DNA of 64,000 nt. Source: CAZLPZ01 sp964607245. Lineage in GTDB: Bacteria > Pseudomonadota > Alphaproteobacteria > Micavibrionales > Micavibrionaceae. Below the pieces are notes generated by a model. The model made no database searches, was not told where the DNA came from, and saw nothing but the letters and a program-made list of their open reading frames with translations. The position numbers and the translations under genes were made by a program. The stretch covers positions 1 to 64,000 of the forward strand of contig CAZSIB010000004.1 of assembly GCA_964607245.1 (NCBI GenBank), given 5' to 3'. Positions 47,627-56,900 of this stretch are shown here, piece by piece. The first letter of the stretch is position 1, and each line of letters opens with the position of its first letter.

Positions 47627-48574
47627 ATGCCCTCTCTTCGTCAATATCGTGATCGCATTGCTTCCGTGAAAAACACGCGGAAGATTACCTCGGCCATGAA
47701 AATGGTCGCGGCGTCGAAACTCAAACGCGCCCAGGAACAGGCTGAGGCCGCGCAACCCTACGCCCGCGCCTTTGACGAGATGATCGCGAATGTGTCGGCG
47801 GGTCTGGCCCCTGGCGCGCGGGTGTCGCCACTGCTTTCTGGGAATGGCCGCGAAGATCGTTATTTACTGGTCGTCATGACATCGGATCGCGGCCTGTGCG
47901 GTGGGTTTAATGCGAATTTGCTGAGGTCCGTGCGCGCCGAGATTCGCCGTTTGGAAAGCTTTGGGAAACAGGTGAAAATTCTGTGTGTGGGCCGGAAGGG
48001 GCGCGATTCATTGAAACGCGATCATGCCGATAAAATTATTGATACGGTCGCGGCGACACCCGGCAAGGCCCGCCTCAACTTTACCGATGCGCAACGCATT
48101 TCAACGATGCTTTTGTCCATGTTTGGGCGCGATAGTTTTGACGTGGCGCTGCTCATGTTTAATGAATTTAAATCGGTTTTGACCCAAAAACCAAGGGCCC
48201 AGCAGATTATTCCGTTTTCTAAAAACCCCCTCCCCCTTCAAGGGGGAGGGCAGGGTGGGGGACCTGCCAATCTCAATCCCCCCCCGTCCCCCCCCTTGAA
48301 GGGGGGGGATAAGAGAGGATCGCCCTATCACTATGAACCTTCGGAAGAGGAAATTTTGGCGGAACTTTTACCGCGCAACGTGTCGGTGCAATTGTTCCGC
48401 GCGATGCTGGATAGTGCGGCGGGTGAACAAGCCGCGCGCATGACGGCCATGGATAATTCGACGCGGAATGCGGGCGATATGATTAAACGCCTGTCGATCA
48501 CCTATAACCGTGCGCGCCAAGCGGCGATCACGAAAGAACTGATTGAAATTATTTCTGGTGCCGAGGCGTTGTAA
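47627..48574 (+). CDS. atpG: ATP synthase F1 subunit gamma with in-frame palindromic insertion
   Basis: The central rotor subunit, 315 aa. The start MPSLRQYRDRIASVKNTRKITSAMKMVAASKLKRAQ, the middle MTSDRGLCGGFNANLLR and the C-terminal EEEILAELLPRNVSVQLFRAMLDSAAGEQAARMTAMDNSTRNAGDMIKRLSITYNRARQAAITKELIEIISGAEAL are fully conserved. Between QQIIPFS and YEPSEEE about 33 residues, NPLPLQGGGQGGGP...SPPLKGGDKRGSP, are added; they come from a G/C palindromic element at 48225-48317. The position is a surface loop, so the protein may tolerate it. The rest of the length matches the usual about 285-290 aa. Confidence 0.94.
   Translation: MPSLRQYRDRIASVKNTRKITSAMKMVAASKLKRAQEQAEAAQPYARAFDEMIANVSAGLAPGARVSPLLSGNGREDRYLLVVMTSDRGLCGGFNANLLRSVRAEIRRLESFGKQVKILCVGRKGRDSLKRDHADKIIDTVAATPGKARLNFTDAQRISTMLLSMFGRDSFDVALLMFNEFKSVLTQKPRAQQIIPFSKNPLPLQGGGQGGGPANLNPPPSPPLKGGDKRGSPYHYEPSEEEILAELLPRNVSVQLFRAMLDSAAGEQAARMTAMDNSTRNAGDMIKRLSITYNRARQAAITKELIEIISGAEAL
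48225..48317. repeat. G/C-rich palindromic element translated within atpG
   Basis: Two inverted modules: CCCTCCCCCTTCAAGGGGGAGGG at 48228-48250 and CCCCCCCTTGAAGGGGGGG near 48289-48307, joined by GCAGGGTGGGGGACCTGCC...CAATCCCCCCC. The whole fits small mobile palindromic repeats known between genes of many proteobacteria and, in Rickettsia, within genes. Its length is a multiple of three in effect, as the atpG frame stays open. I know of no named family for this exact sequence. Confidence 0.85.
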
Positions 48575-48599
48575 AACTTTTAGAAAAGGAAAAACAAAA

Positions 48600-48938
48600 A
48601 TGCCACTCCATACAGACAGCCAAAGAGCCAGGGCAATTTTTGCTCAAGGAGCTGAACACCCCGATACAACCCGTGCGCTTGATCATCTTCAGGCCATTAC
48701 AGAAACACCGGAGTTTCAAGATCTTGCTGCTGATGCCGCGCGGCATTTTGGGGATGTTGCAACTCTTCGTCTTCCTCCTGTTGTCGGTCAAGCCATCGCC
48801 GATGTCGCCCAAGAAATTGGTACGGCGGAAATTCCTCTGGCGGATCTGAATAACCGGGTGGTTGATCGGGTCACAGCGCTAAAAGACGATGGCTGGGATG
48901 CGTTTAAGCCATCTGATGATTTTGAACTGAACGGATAA
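48600..48938 (+). CDS. Unknown small gene between atpG and atpD
   Basis: A 112 aa acidic, helical soluble protein. AAAAGGA lies nine bases before ATG 48600. It reads MPLHTDSQRARAIFAQGAEHPDTTRALDHLQAITETPEFQDLAADAARHF and ends RVTALKDDGWDAFKPSDDFELNG. It is on the operon strand, 25 bases after atpG and 12 before atpD. It is the second gene without known relation inside the F1 operon. No family is recognised; it could be a lineage-specific factor binding F1 or an unrelated gene using the operon's expression. Confidence 0.65.
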   Translation: MPLHTDSQRARAIFAQGAEHPDTTRALDHLQAITETPEFQDLAADAARHFGDVATLRLPPVVGQAIADVAQEIGTAEIPLADLNNRVVDRVTALKDDGWDAFKPSDDFELNG

Positions 48939-48950
48939 GGAAACGAAAAA

Positions 48951-50393
48951 ATGTCAAACAACGGTAAAATTTTACAAGTCCTCGGCCCGGTGGTCGATGT
49001 GCAATTCGACGGCGATGTGCCGGCGATTTTGAACGCCCTCACAACGGAAGTCCCGGCGATCGACCCCACGCAAAAACCACGCGTTTTGGTCTTGGAAGTC
49101 GCTCAGCATTTGGGTGAGGGCGCGGTGCGCACGATTGCCATGGATTCAACCGATGGCCTCACCCGCGGCGCAGTTGTGAAAGACACAGGAAACGCGATCC
49201 AGGTGCCGGTCGGCCCCGAAACCAAAGGCCGCATTTTCGATGTGGTTGGCCATACGATTGATGAACTCGGGCCCTGCGAGGCCAAGCAATATTTCCCCAT
49301 TCACCGCCCCGCGCCGGAATTTGTCGATCAATCGGCCGATACTGAAATTCTGGTCACAGGGATCAAGGTGGTGGATTTGCTTTGCCCGTATTTGAAGGGC
49401 GGAAAAATCGGTCTGTTCGGCGGTGCGGGCGTGGGCAAGACTGTCACCATTCAAGAACTGATTAATAACATTGCGATGGAACATTCCGGCGTGTCGGTCT
49501 TTGCCGGGGTTGGGGAGCGCACGCGTGAAGGGAACGACCTCTACCATGAAATGATCGATTCGGGTGTCGTCAAACCTGGCAACTGGAACGAATCAAAGGT
49601 GACGCTGGTCTATGGCCAGATGAACGAACCCCCTGGCGCGCGCGCGCGTGTGGGCCTGACGGGCCTCACCATGGCCGAATATTTCCGTGACGTCGAAGGC
49701 CAGGATGTGTTGTTCTTCATGGATAACGTGTTCCGCTTTACCCAGGCCGGCGCGGAAGTCTCGGCGCTGCTTGGTCGTATCCCATCCGCCGTGGGGTATC
49801 AACCCACGCTTGCCACCGACATGGGCGCGCTTCAGGAACGGATTACCTCGACGAATAAAGGATCGATTACATCGGTCCAGGCCGTCTATGTGCCGGCCGA
49901 TGACTTGACGGACCCGGCCCCGGCCACAACGTTCAGCCACCTTGACGCGACGACCGTTTTGTCACGCCAAATTGCGGAGCTGGGGATTTATCCCGCGGTC
50001 GATCCGCTTGATTCGACCTCGCGCGCGCTGGATCCACGCGTGGTGGGGGATGATCATTACGGCGTTGCGACATCGGTCCAGCGCACGCTCCAACAATACA
50101 AAGCGCTTCAGGATATTATCGCGATCCTGGGTATGGATGAACTCTCCGAAGAAGATAAACTCACCGTTGCGCGGGCGCGGAAGATTCAACGGTTCCTCTC
50201 GCAACCCTTCCACGTGGCCGAAGTGTTCACGGGTTCCCCCGGGGTTTTCGTGCAACTGCCCGATACGATCAAAGGATTTAAGATGATCGTGAACGGCGAA
50301 CTGGATCATCTGCCCGAAGCCGCGTTCTATATGGTGGGCACGATTGAACAGGCGATCGAAAAAGGCAAGAAACTGGCGCTTGAAGCGGCGTAA
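48951..50393 (+). CDS. atpD: ATP synthase F1 subunit beta
   Basis: The catalytic subunit, 480 aa. P-loop GGAGVGKTVTIQELI (about residue 155), catalytic GVGERTREGNDLYHEM, ALLGRIPSAVGYQPTLATDMGALQERITSTNKGSITSVQAVYVPADDLTDPAPATTFSHLDATTVLSR and the C-terminal DELSEED segment are all present. The start is ATG 48951. It is intact and highly conserved. It is followed by a palindromic repeat (50412-50461) before atpC. Confidence 0.98.
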   Translation: MSNNGKILQVLGPVVDVQFDGDVPAILNALTTEVPAIDPTQKPRVLVLEVAQHLGEGAVRTIAMDSTDGLTRGAVVKDTGNAIQVPVGPETKGRIFDVVGHTIDELGPCEAKQYFPIHRPAPEFVDQSADTEILVTGIKVVDLLCPYLKGGKIGLFGGAGVGKTVTIQELINNIAMEHSGVSVFAGVGERTREGNDLYHEMIDSGVVKPGNWNESKVTLVYGQMNEPPGARARVGLTGLTMAEYFRDVEGQDVLFFMDNVFRFTQAGAEVSALLGRIPSAVGYQPTLATDMGALQERITSTNKGSITSVQAVYVPADDLTDPAPATTFSHLDATTVLSRQIAELGIYPAVDPLDSTSRALDPRVVGDDHYGVATSVQRTLQQYKALQDIIAILGMDELSEEDKLTVARARKIQRFLSQPFHVAEVFTGSPGVFVQLPDTIKGFKMIVNGELDHLPEAAFYMVGTIEQAIEKGKKLALEAA

Positions 50394-50411
50394 GCAAAAG
50401 ATGATGTCGTC

Positions 50412-50461
50412 CCGGCGAAGGCTGGGACCTTCTGACGTTTTGAGATTCCAGCCTACGCCGG
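50412..50461. repeat. Palindromic repeat between atpD and atpC
   Basis: CCGGCGAAGGCTGG (50412-50425) and CCAGCCTACGCCGG (50448-50461) pair over 13 of 14 bases with a loop of 22. It matches the style of short palindromic repeats common between alphaproteobacterial genes (core CGCGAAGGC / GCCTACGCC). It lies 19 bases after the atpD stop and 18 before atpC. Lacking a T-run, it would stabilise mRNA rather than end it. Confidence 0.7.
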
Positions 50462-50478
50462 AAAAAAAGGATAACAAC

Positions 50479-50889
50479 ATGACCCAAACCTTCCAATTCC
50501 GTCTGGTTTCGCCCGAGGCCGAAGTGATGAACGCCCCGGCGGTGCAGGTGACGCTTCCCGGTGCATCCGGTGAATTTGGCGTGCGGGTGGGGCATATGCC
50601 GCTTATTTCGGCCCTCAACCCTGGTGTTGTGCATATCGTGACGGATGACGCGGCCGCACCCACGCGGTTTTTTATTGCGGGCGGGTTTGCCAATGTGAAC
50701 GCGGGCGAATGCAGCGTTTTGGCCGAAAGTGTGACCGATCTTTTGACCTTGAACCCCCAAGCGGTGCAGGCGGATATCGACGCGATCACGGCCCGCTTGG
50801 CATCTGACTTGGATGATCAAACTGCGACGGCTCTACGTGCAGAACTGGTGATTGCCCAGGCGCGCCTGGCGGCGGTGCGTGCGGCTTAA
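50479..50889 (+). CDS. atpC: ATP synthase F1 subunit epsilon
   Basis: A 136 aa subunit that couples rotation and can inhibit ATP hydrolysis. The N-terminal beta domain reads FQFRLVSPEAEVMNAPAVQVTLPGASGEFGVRVGHMPLISALNPGVVHI and the C-terminal helices end AQARLAAVRAA. The ATG at 50479 follows AAAAAAAGG. The upstream in-frame extension covers the palindromic repeat and was rejected. It ends in a four-base overlap with the convergent ygfZ. Confidence 0.94.
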   Translation: MTQTFQFRLVSPEAEVMNAPAVQVTLPGASGEFGVRVGHMPLISALNPGVVHIVTDDAAAPTRFFIAGGFANVNAGECSVLAESVTDLLTLNPQAVQADIDAITARLASDLDDQTATALRAELVIAQARLAAVRAA

Positions 50890-51650
50890 TCTCGGATCAG
50901 CGCAAGCCCAATATCGCCGCAATGTGAGCGTAATTCGGCCCCGTCGGGCACGGCGTCCACACGCATGGGCTTTAAATGCCGCTTGGCAAGGCCGCGATGT
51001 TCCATCCGGGCCGTCAGTTCCTGGCCCACATAACATCCCTTGGTAAACGACACCCCGTTCAGGCGCGGGATATTCAGTTCTTCAAGCGTCGAGACGCCGA
51101 TCTCGGCGTCGCGGTCCCCATCCGGAACCCCAAGCGCAATGCGGTGCTCGTCATAGGCCGAAAAGGGGACGGGGCGATATCCGGCGGGGGGCGGCGCGTC
51201 ATCTGTTCCGGGAACGACGACCCGCCATCCCAGGTCGGGATGACGCGGGTCCATCACGCGTATGGCGTTTTCGTCGGCACAAGAACCTTGCGGCGGGGGC
51301 GTGACCCCCGGCCCGCCCCAGACCGTGATCGGGATTTCTTTCCAGTCCACCTTCGCCCGCAGGCGATATTTTTGAAGATGCGCGGCGAGATTCACGCACC
51401 GCGCGCTCGCTTGTGTCTCAATCAAAAATCCGTCCGGGCCCCTGTAAATCAAGGCATCATGCAAAAACCGCCCCTGGGGAGTTAAAAACGCGGCATATAA
51501 AACGGCAGCGTCGCCGTGTTCCAACAGGCGGATATCGTTCGAGATGAGCCCTTGTAAAAAGACGGCGGCATCATCCCCGGAAACAAGGATTCCCCCGCGC
51601 GGCAGGCGGGCGCAGTCGTTCATCGTCATGGCCTCTGCCCGGTGCGACAT
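50886..51650 (-). CDS. ygfZ: YgfZ/GcvT-like Fe-S assembly factor
   Basis: A 254 aa folate-binding protein that supports Fe-S cluster maturation. The family motif K-G-C-Y-x-G-Q-E is present as FTKGCYVGQELTARMEHRG. The N-terminal aminomethyltransferase-like domain has VFLQGLISNDIRLL and ALYAAFLTPQGRFLHDALIY-like strands. The ATG at 51650 is preceded by AAAGGATACCGCG on its strand. It stands alone on the minus strand and converges with atpC. Confidence 0.92.
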   Translation of the reverse strand: MSHRAEAMTMNDCARLPRGGILVSGDDAAVFLQGLISNDIRLLEHGDAAVLYAAFLTPQGRFLHDALIYRGPDGFLIETQASARCVNLAAHLQKYRLRAKVDWKEIPITVWGGPGVTPPPQGSCADENAIRVMDPRHPDLGWRVVVPGTDDAPPPAGYRPVPFSAYDEHRIALGVPDGDRDAEIGVSTLEELNIPRLNGVSFTKGCYVGQELTARMEHRGLAKRHLKPMRVDAVPDGAELRSHCGDIGLALIRD

Positions 51651-51777
51651 CGCGGTATCCTTTCGATATCTTTGGGATCACGGGGGGCACGTGGCTTGAC
51701 TTATGCGGTGTCCCCCGACAACATGCAAAGATCAATCATATCTGGGTCCCAAGGAGACGCAAGGGTAGACATCCATC

Positions 51778-53076
51778 ATGATTCGGCACGTTATTTTATG
51801 CATGGGCGGACTATACCTGGCAGTGGTCCTGATGACCACCGGGGCGTTGCCTGCCGCTGCGCTTGAAGTCCAGGCCGTGCGCGGGGCGCCGTCCGCCGAT
51901 AAAACGCGCATGGTGCTGGAACTGGATGCCGTTGCGGACTTTCGGGCCTCTGTCGTGGATGGTCCACCGCGCTTGGTTGTTGAACTACCCGATGCCAAAA
52001 TTCGGGACCGCGCGGGCAAAGGCCTTGCACGCCTGGGTGTTACCGACATGCGTGTGATGCGTGCAGGGTCCCGTGTCCGGCTCGATTTTATGCTGGCGGG
52101 GCCGGTGAAGATTGCCCAAGCGTTTATGTTGCCGCGTGATGGCGGGAAACCCGACCGGTTGGTGATCGACTATAAATCCGCCTCACGTGCGGATTTTGCA
52201 GCGGCCGCCGCCCAAAGTTTTGGTACTTTATCCGCGCGCGGCGGGGATACTTCGGGATTTTTGGGTGTACTAACCCGGCTTCAAGGGGAGGGGGCGCCGG
52301 GTGAACAGGCGCAATCAAACGGTCATCAAGAGAATGTCACGTCCGATGATCCGCCGCCTTCGCCGCTCCGCCTTCAACGCTATACGGTCGTTATTGATGC
52401 GGGGCATGGCGGCAAGGATCCTGGCGCGATTGGGCGCGATGGGACCAAGGAAAAAGATATCACCTTTGCCGCCGCCAAGGAACTCGCGCGTCAACTTTCT
52501 CAGTCTAATCGATACAAAGTTGTTATGACGCGAAACAAGGACGAATTTATTCTTCTTCCCGGCCGCGTGAAAATTGCCCGCGCGGTCGAGGCCGATTTGT
52601 TTGTGTCTCTTCATGCCGATATGGCGGTCGAAAACGCCCAGGCGAGCGGCCTTTCGATTTATACCCTGTCGGACAAGGCATCGGATGCGCAAACGGAAAA
52701 ATTGGCGGCATCCGAAAACAAGGTCGATTTACTGGCTGGGATTGACCTTTCTCATGAACAAGAAGACGTCGCGAATATCTTGATCGATCTTGCGATGCGC
52801 GAAAACATGAACCAATCGCGCTTTTTTGCGGGCAAGGTGGTGAGTACGATGGATCGGGGCGGGATTGATCTTTTGGAACGGCCGCATCGTTACGCTGGGT
52901 TTGCGGTGTTAAAGGCCCCCGATATTCCTTCCGTCCTTGTCGAAATGGGGTTCTTGTCGAATCCGGTTGAGGCGCGGCGTCTTAAAACGCCCGATTATCG
53001 CCGTAAACTTATGGCAGGCCTCAAAGACGGCATTGATACTTATTTTTCTTATCTTGAGAAAAACAGAAGCGATTAA
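51778..53076 (+). CDS. amiC: N-acetylmuramoyl-L-alanine amidase, AmiC type with AMIN domain
   Basis: A 432 aa periplasmic murein hydrolase that splits septal peptidoglycan at cell division. A signal peptide (residues 1-28) is followed by an AMIN localisation domain (about 30-135, ALEVQAVRGAPSADKTRMVLELD...RLVIDYK). A variable linker leads to the amidase-3 zinc domain with VIDAGHGGKDPGAIG, LFVSLHADMAVE and VLVEMGFLSNPVEAR, which hold the metal His and Glu residues. Length and order fit AmiC. The gene is followed after five bases by a DNA glycosylase gene. Confidence 0.95.
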   Translation: MIRHVILCMGGLYLAVVLMTTGALPAAALEVQAVRGAPSADKTRMVLELDAVADFRASVVDGPPRLVVELPDAKIRDRAGKGLARLGVTDMRVMRAGSRVRLDFMLAGPVKIAQAFMLPRDGGKPDRLVIDYKSASRADFAAAAAQSFGTLSARGGDTSGFLGVLTRLQGEGAPGEQAQSNGHQENVTSDDPPPSPLRLQRYTVVIDAGHGGKDPGAIGRDGTKEKDITFAAAKELARQLSQSNRYKVVMTRNKDEFILLPGRVKIARAVEADLFVSLHADMAVENAQASGLSIYTLSDKASDAQTEKLAASENKVDLLAGIDLSHEQEDVANILIDLAMRENMNQSRFFAGKVVSTMDRGGIDLLERPHRYAGFAVLKAPDIPSVLVEMGFLSNPVEARRLKTPDYRRKLMAGLKDGIDTYFSYLEKNRSD

Positions 53077-53081
53077 AGCCG

Positions 53082-53726
53082 ATGAACACGCGCCCTCAAA
53101 AACTCTTGCGCGATCATCTGGCGATTTGCCCCGGTCTTGATTATTGGCTCTCGCATGACCCCCGTTTTGCGGCTTCATCCCTGACGCGGGATGATGTGAC
53201 CGCCACCGTGGATCACGATTTGACGTTGGCGGCGCTTGCGGAAACGATCACTTCGCAACAATTATCGACCAAGGCAGCGGCAACGATTTGGTCGCGTGTC
53301 ACGGCTGCGCTGGATGTGAATGATCCGCGTGCATGGCTGGACCAGCCCGATGATGATTTGCGCGCGCTCGGCCTGTCGTTTCAAAAAATTGGCTATCTAC
53401 AAGGCCTAGCCCGGGCGGTCCAGGTTGGGGATCTGGATTTATCGCGGGTCAAAAAGGCTTCGAATGATGAGGCGATTGCAGCCCTCACCTCCATCAAGGG
53501 GTTTGGCCGTTGGTCGGCTCAGATGATCTTGATTTTTACTTTGGCGCGGCCCGATATCTGGCCGTCTGGGGATCTTGGGGTTCAGGAGGGCTTACGCCTG
53601 TACCGGAAATTGCTCGAACGGCCCTCGGCGGCGATGACCGAACAATACGGCATGCGGTATTTTCGGCCGCATTTGACGGCGGCCGCCCTCCTTTTATGGC
53701 GACTTAAGGATACGCAGTCAAAATAG
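53082..53726 (+). CDS. DNA-3-methyladenine glycosylase II (AlkA-like)
   Basis: A 214 aa base-excision repair enzyme of the HhH-GPD class. TLAALAETITSQQLSTKAAATIW opens the domain, and AALTSIKGFGRWSAQMILIFTLARPDIWPSGDLGVQEGL holds the hairpin (IKGFG) and the catalytic Asp at SGDLG. It lacks the FeS loop of Nth and MutY. It removes alkylated bases such as 3-methyladenine. Partner order with the amidase gene is probably coincidental. Confidence 0.9.
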   Translation: MNTRPQKLLRDHLAICPGLDYWLSHDPRFAASSLTRDDVTATVDHDLTLAALAETITSQQLSTKAAATIWSRVTAALDVNDPRAWLDQPDDDLRALGLSFQKIGYLQGLARAVQVGDLDLSRVKKASNDEAIAALTSIKGFGRWSAQMILIFTLARPDIWPSGDLGVQEGLRLYRKLLERPSAAMTEQYGMRYFRPHLTAAALLLWRLKDTQSK

Positions 53727-53780
53727 GATATATTACCTATATTAGGCTTATTTCTTCAATTCGCCATATGTCCAAAACCG

Positions 53781-53789
53781 TGGTACAAT
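53781..53789 (+). promoter_or_regulatory. Extended -10 promoter motif before the first DotA-like gene
   Basis: TGGTACAAT reads as an extended -10 (TGn plus TACAAT), 132 bases upstream of the GTG start. The identical TGGTACAATA occurs before the third DotA-like gene (60386-60395). The -35 region is poor, as usual with extended -10 promoters. Confidence 0.45.
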
Positions 53790-53921
53790 AAATACGATAA
53801 ACGGTAAAAATAAATTAAAATTTTAGGGATTAAGATGAACCAGGCAGGGGTACAAGAGATGTGCCCAAGATAAGACATTAATCCTGTTTTGCCGCCGCGT
53901 TGTAACAAGTAAGAGGTGCGT

Positions 53922-56900
53922 GTGTCCATCCGTCGCCAAGAAGTGGCCCGATATATATTGCTTCCCGGAATTATTCCCCGGGTGCGGGATTTCTTGCGCG
54001 CGCCGTTTTCGTTTCTGGCGGCGTTGTTTGCCATGACATTTGAGATGGTGCGCCTGTTGCCGCGCGGGCATCCTTATGTGGACCCTGCGAATTTCGGAAC
54101 CTTTGGTATGATTGATGTGTTGCGGGCGGGCGCCGCGCATTTGGTCTTTGATCTGAAACATATTGACCGAATCTTGATCTATTTTGCGGTGGTGGCCGCT
54201 TGGGTCACGTTTTTATTGTTGCTTTTCACGGCGGCCGCCTATGGCGTCATGACACCGGCCAGTGCTCAAATGGCCGAAAGCGTGTCCGGGTTGATGGGCG
54301 AGATTTATAAATATACCGATACGCCAAACCCCGATAAAGATATCGCCCTGATGCTGCTCGACCGGACATTGGGCGTGACGGGGGAAACCGCCAGCGGGTC
54401 TTTCTTTGGATCAAATGTCCCGAACATGTGTATGGGGGGGGATCTGGCCGCAAGCGCCGGAAGTTGCACGCCGCCCCCTTTCCCCTCGCCCTTTCATATT
54501 GGGATTCATAATTTGCTGGGGTTCTATGCCTGGGCGATTTTTTGTTTCTCCTTTTTGTTCATGCTGTATCTGGTTGTGACGATTGTTATTGAAGTGAATA
54601 TCAAGGGCACGCCGTTTGGCGCGCGGATGAATTCCTTCTGGACGCCCCTGCGCTTGGTGGCGGCGATTGGCATGTTGGTGCCGCTTGCGCCCCACAGTTT
54701 AAACACAGCCCAGTATATCGTCCTTTACACGGCCAAGATGGGGTCGGCCTTTGCGACGAACGGATGGGTGTATTACAACCAATTTTTAAAACAAAAAATG
54801 GGGGATACCATCCACAATCCCGTGGGGGCGGTACCGAAATATACCTATGACCCGGAACTGGGCCCCACGATTGAAAGCGGGTCACCGCTCGCTGCAAAAT
54901 TAAATGCGCCCGATATGGGGGATTTGGTGCGGTTCCTTCATCTGGTGGCAGCGTGCGAATATTACTACGAGGTCAAATCGGGCAAGTCGATTGATAATTT
55001 TAATGTTCAGGGCTATTTTTACCGCCAAGGCCAGACACCCAAGCCCGCGTATAAAGAGCCGGCTGTTCAGGGAAAAACGCCCAAAAATACCTATGCTGGG
55101 GGAAGCGGGGCGGGCGATAATTTCCTGGCCTATAAAGATGTTCTTCCGTTTTTTAAGAACGGGAATATTCGCATTATCTTTGGCAGTTATGATGAAGCCG
55201 CCAAGGATAAATCCATGGGCGGGATCACCCCGCTCTGTGGCGAGATGATCATTCCGGTCACAAGCGTGGATAATCCGAATACCCCAGAAACCGGGAATCC
55301 CGGTGCTGCCATTGCGCATCAATATTACTATAGCTATGTGATGGGGTTGTGGGACAAGACAACCTATCCGCGGCAACTCATGGATGGATACGCGCGCCAG
55401 ATGGTCTGGAACTATGCCAAGGTTGGTGCGGCGCGGACCTGTCCTGTCGAGACGGATGCGGACGGTATTCAAAAAGACCCTGGGGGAGCGACGCTGACTG
55501 AGCTTGGAAAATGTAATGATGATCCGCCCGGCACCTATATTCAGTATCAAGTTGAAATGTTCCAATCGATCTTTAAAACTCTGATCGACGCCGCGAACAA
55601 GGAAATCGCAAAACCAGAGAATTTTAAAGTGGACCCCGGTGTTCTTGATCGTGGCTGGGCCGGGGCGGGGATTTGGTATCAAAAAATTGCCCAAATCAAT
55701 GGTGATTACGTCTCGGCCGTACAACAAATCCCCTATGCGGCGCGTCTGCCCAAGGTCATGGAAGTGGCGCATGGCATTTCCGCGATGTCACAGAACAATA
55801 TGATGACAGTGCATAAATTCTTTAATTTACCGAAGGATGCGGGGCGTGCCTTTGTCCCGCAAGATGAGGAGTTGGCGCTTGCTCTTAATCATATTAACAA
55901 GCATTTAAAGGGCGACGCGGCAAGCTTTTCATTCTTCCCCGATCCATCGGGCCAGGCCGGGGTGAGTGGGCAAAAAGGATACCCGATTAATAATGTGCTC
56001 GATAAACAGCCGAACGTTCTATTATCCGCCGTCAATACCGTTCTCGGGACCGATTTTCTCTTCAGTTTTAAAGATAATGCAAATACCCATCCACTCGCGC
56101 AACTTGTCACGTTTGGTCGTGTCATGTTGGAACGGAGCGCACGTAACTTGATGACCGGATCAGCAATTGCGGCAGCCGGGGGTCTTATCAGCGTGGGGAA
56201 TGAAGATATCAGTACCGGACTACGCAAACTGTCGTCGTTCTTTCTGGTGATTGCATCGGTACTTTTTTCTGGCGGTTTTATGTTGTTTTACGTGCTCCCC
56301 TTGTTGCCATTTGTATATTTCTTTTTTGCGGTGCTCTCGTGGGTCAAGGCAATTTTTGAAGGGTTAATTGGAGCCCCTCTGTGGGCCATGGCGCATGTGC
56401 GGATTGAGGGGAACGGGTTCCCCAGTGGGGCCGCACGGTCGGGCTATCTCCTCCTCATGGAAATTTTCTTGCGGCCGATTGTGACCGTGTTTGCCCTGCT
56501 CGCGGCCATTGGTGTGTATACGGGCGTTGTCTATTTCTTGAATGATACGCTCGAATTCGTCTTGATGATTATGGGGCGTAAAAATTTGGCCGATGTCGTG
56601 GGGGATGGGCAGGCAACGGGTGATATTCGGGGACTGATCGACGTATTTTTCTTTACAATCATGTATATTATGCTGGTGTATATGCTGGCCAATAGTTGTT
56701 TTCAAATCATCGATAAAATTCCGAATGGCTTTATGCGTTGGTTTGGCCAAGGGGCGAAGAGCTTTGCCCAGATTACGTACGCCAAGGATAGCCCAGCCAA
56801 GACATTTACATCTAACGCTTATGTGGCGATTGCCGACCCGGCGCGGCGGATGATCGACAAGGTCGATGATCTGACCTATGACGTGACATCAGCGGTCACA

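Noticed and set aside
48101..48331. Minus-strand frame through the palindromic element in atpG
   Set aside because: The frame is open on both strands only because of the palindromic G/C sequence; it is antisense to a conserved gene.
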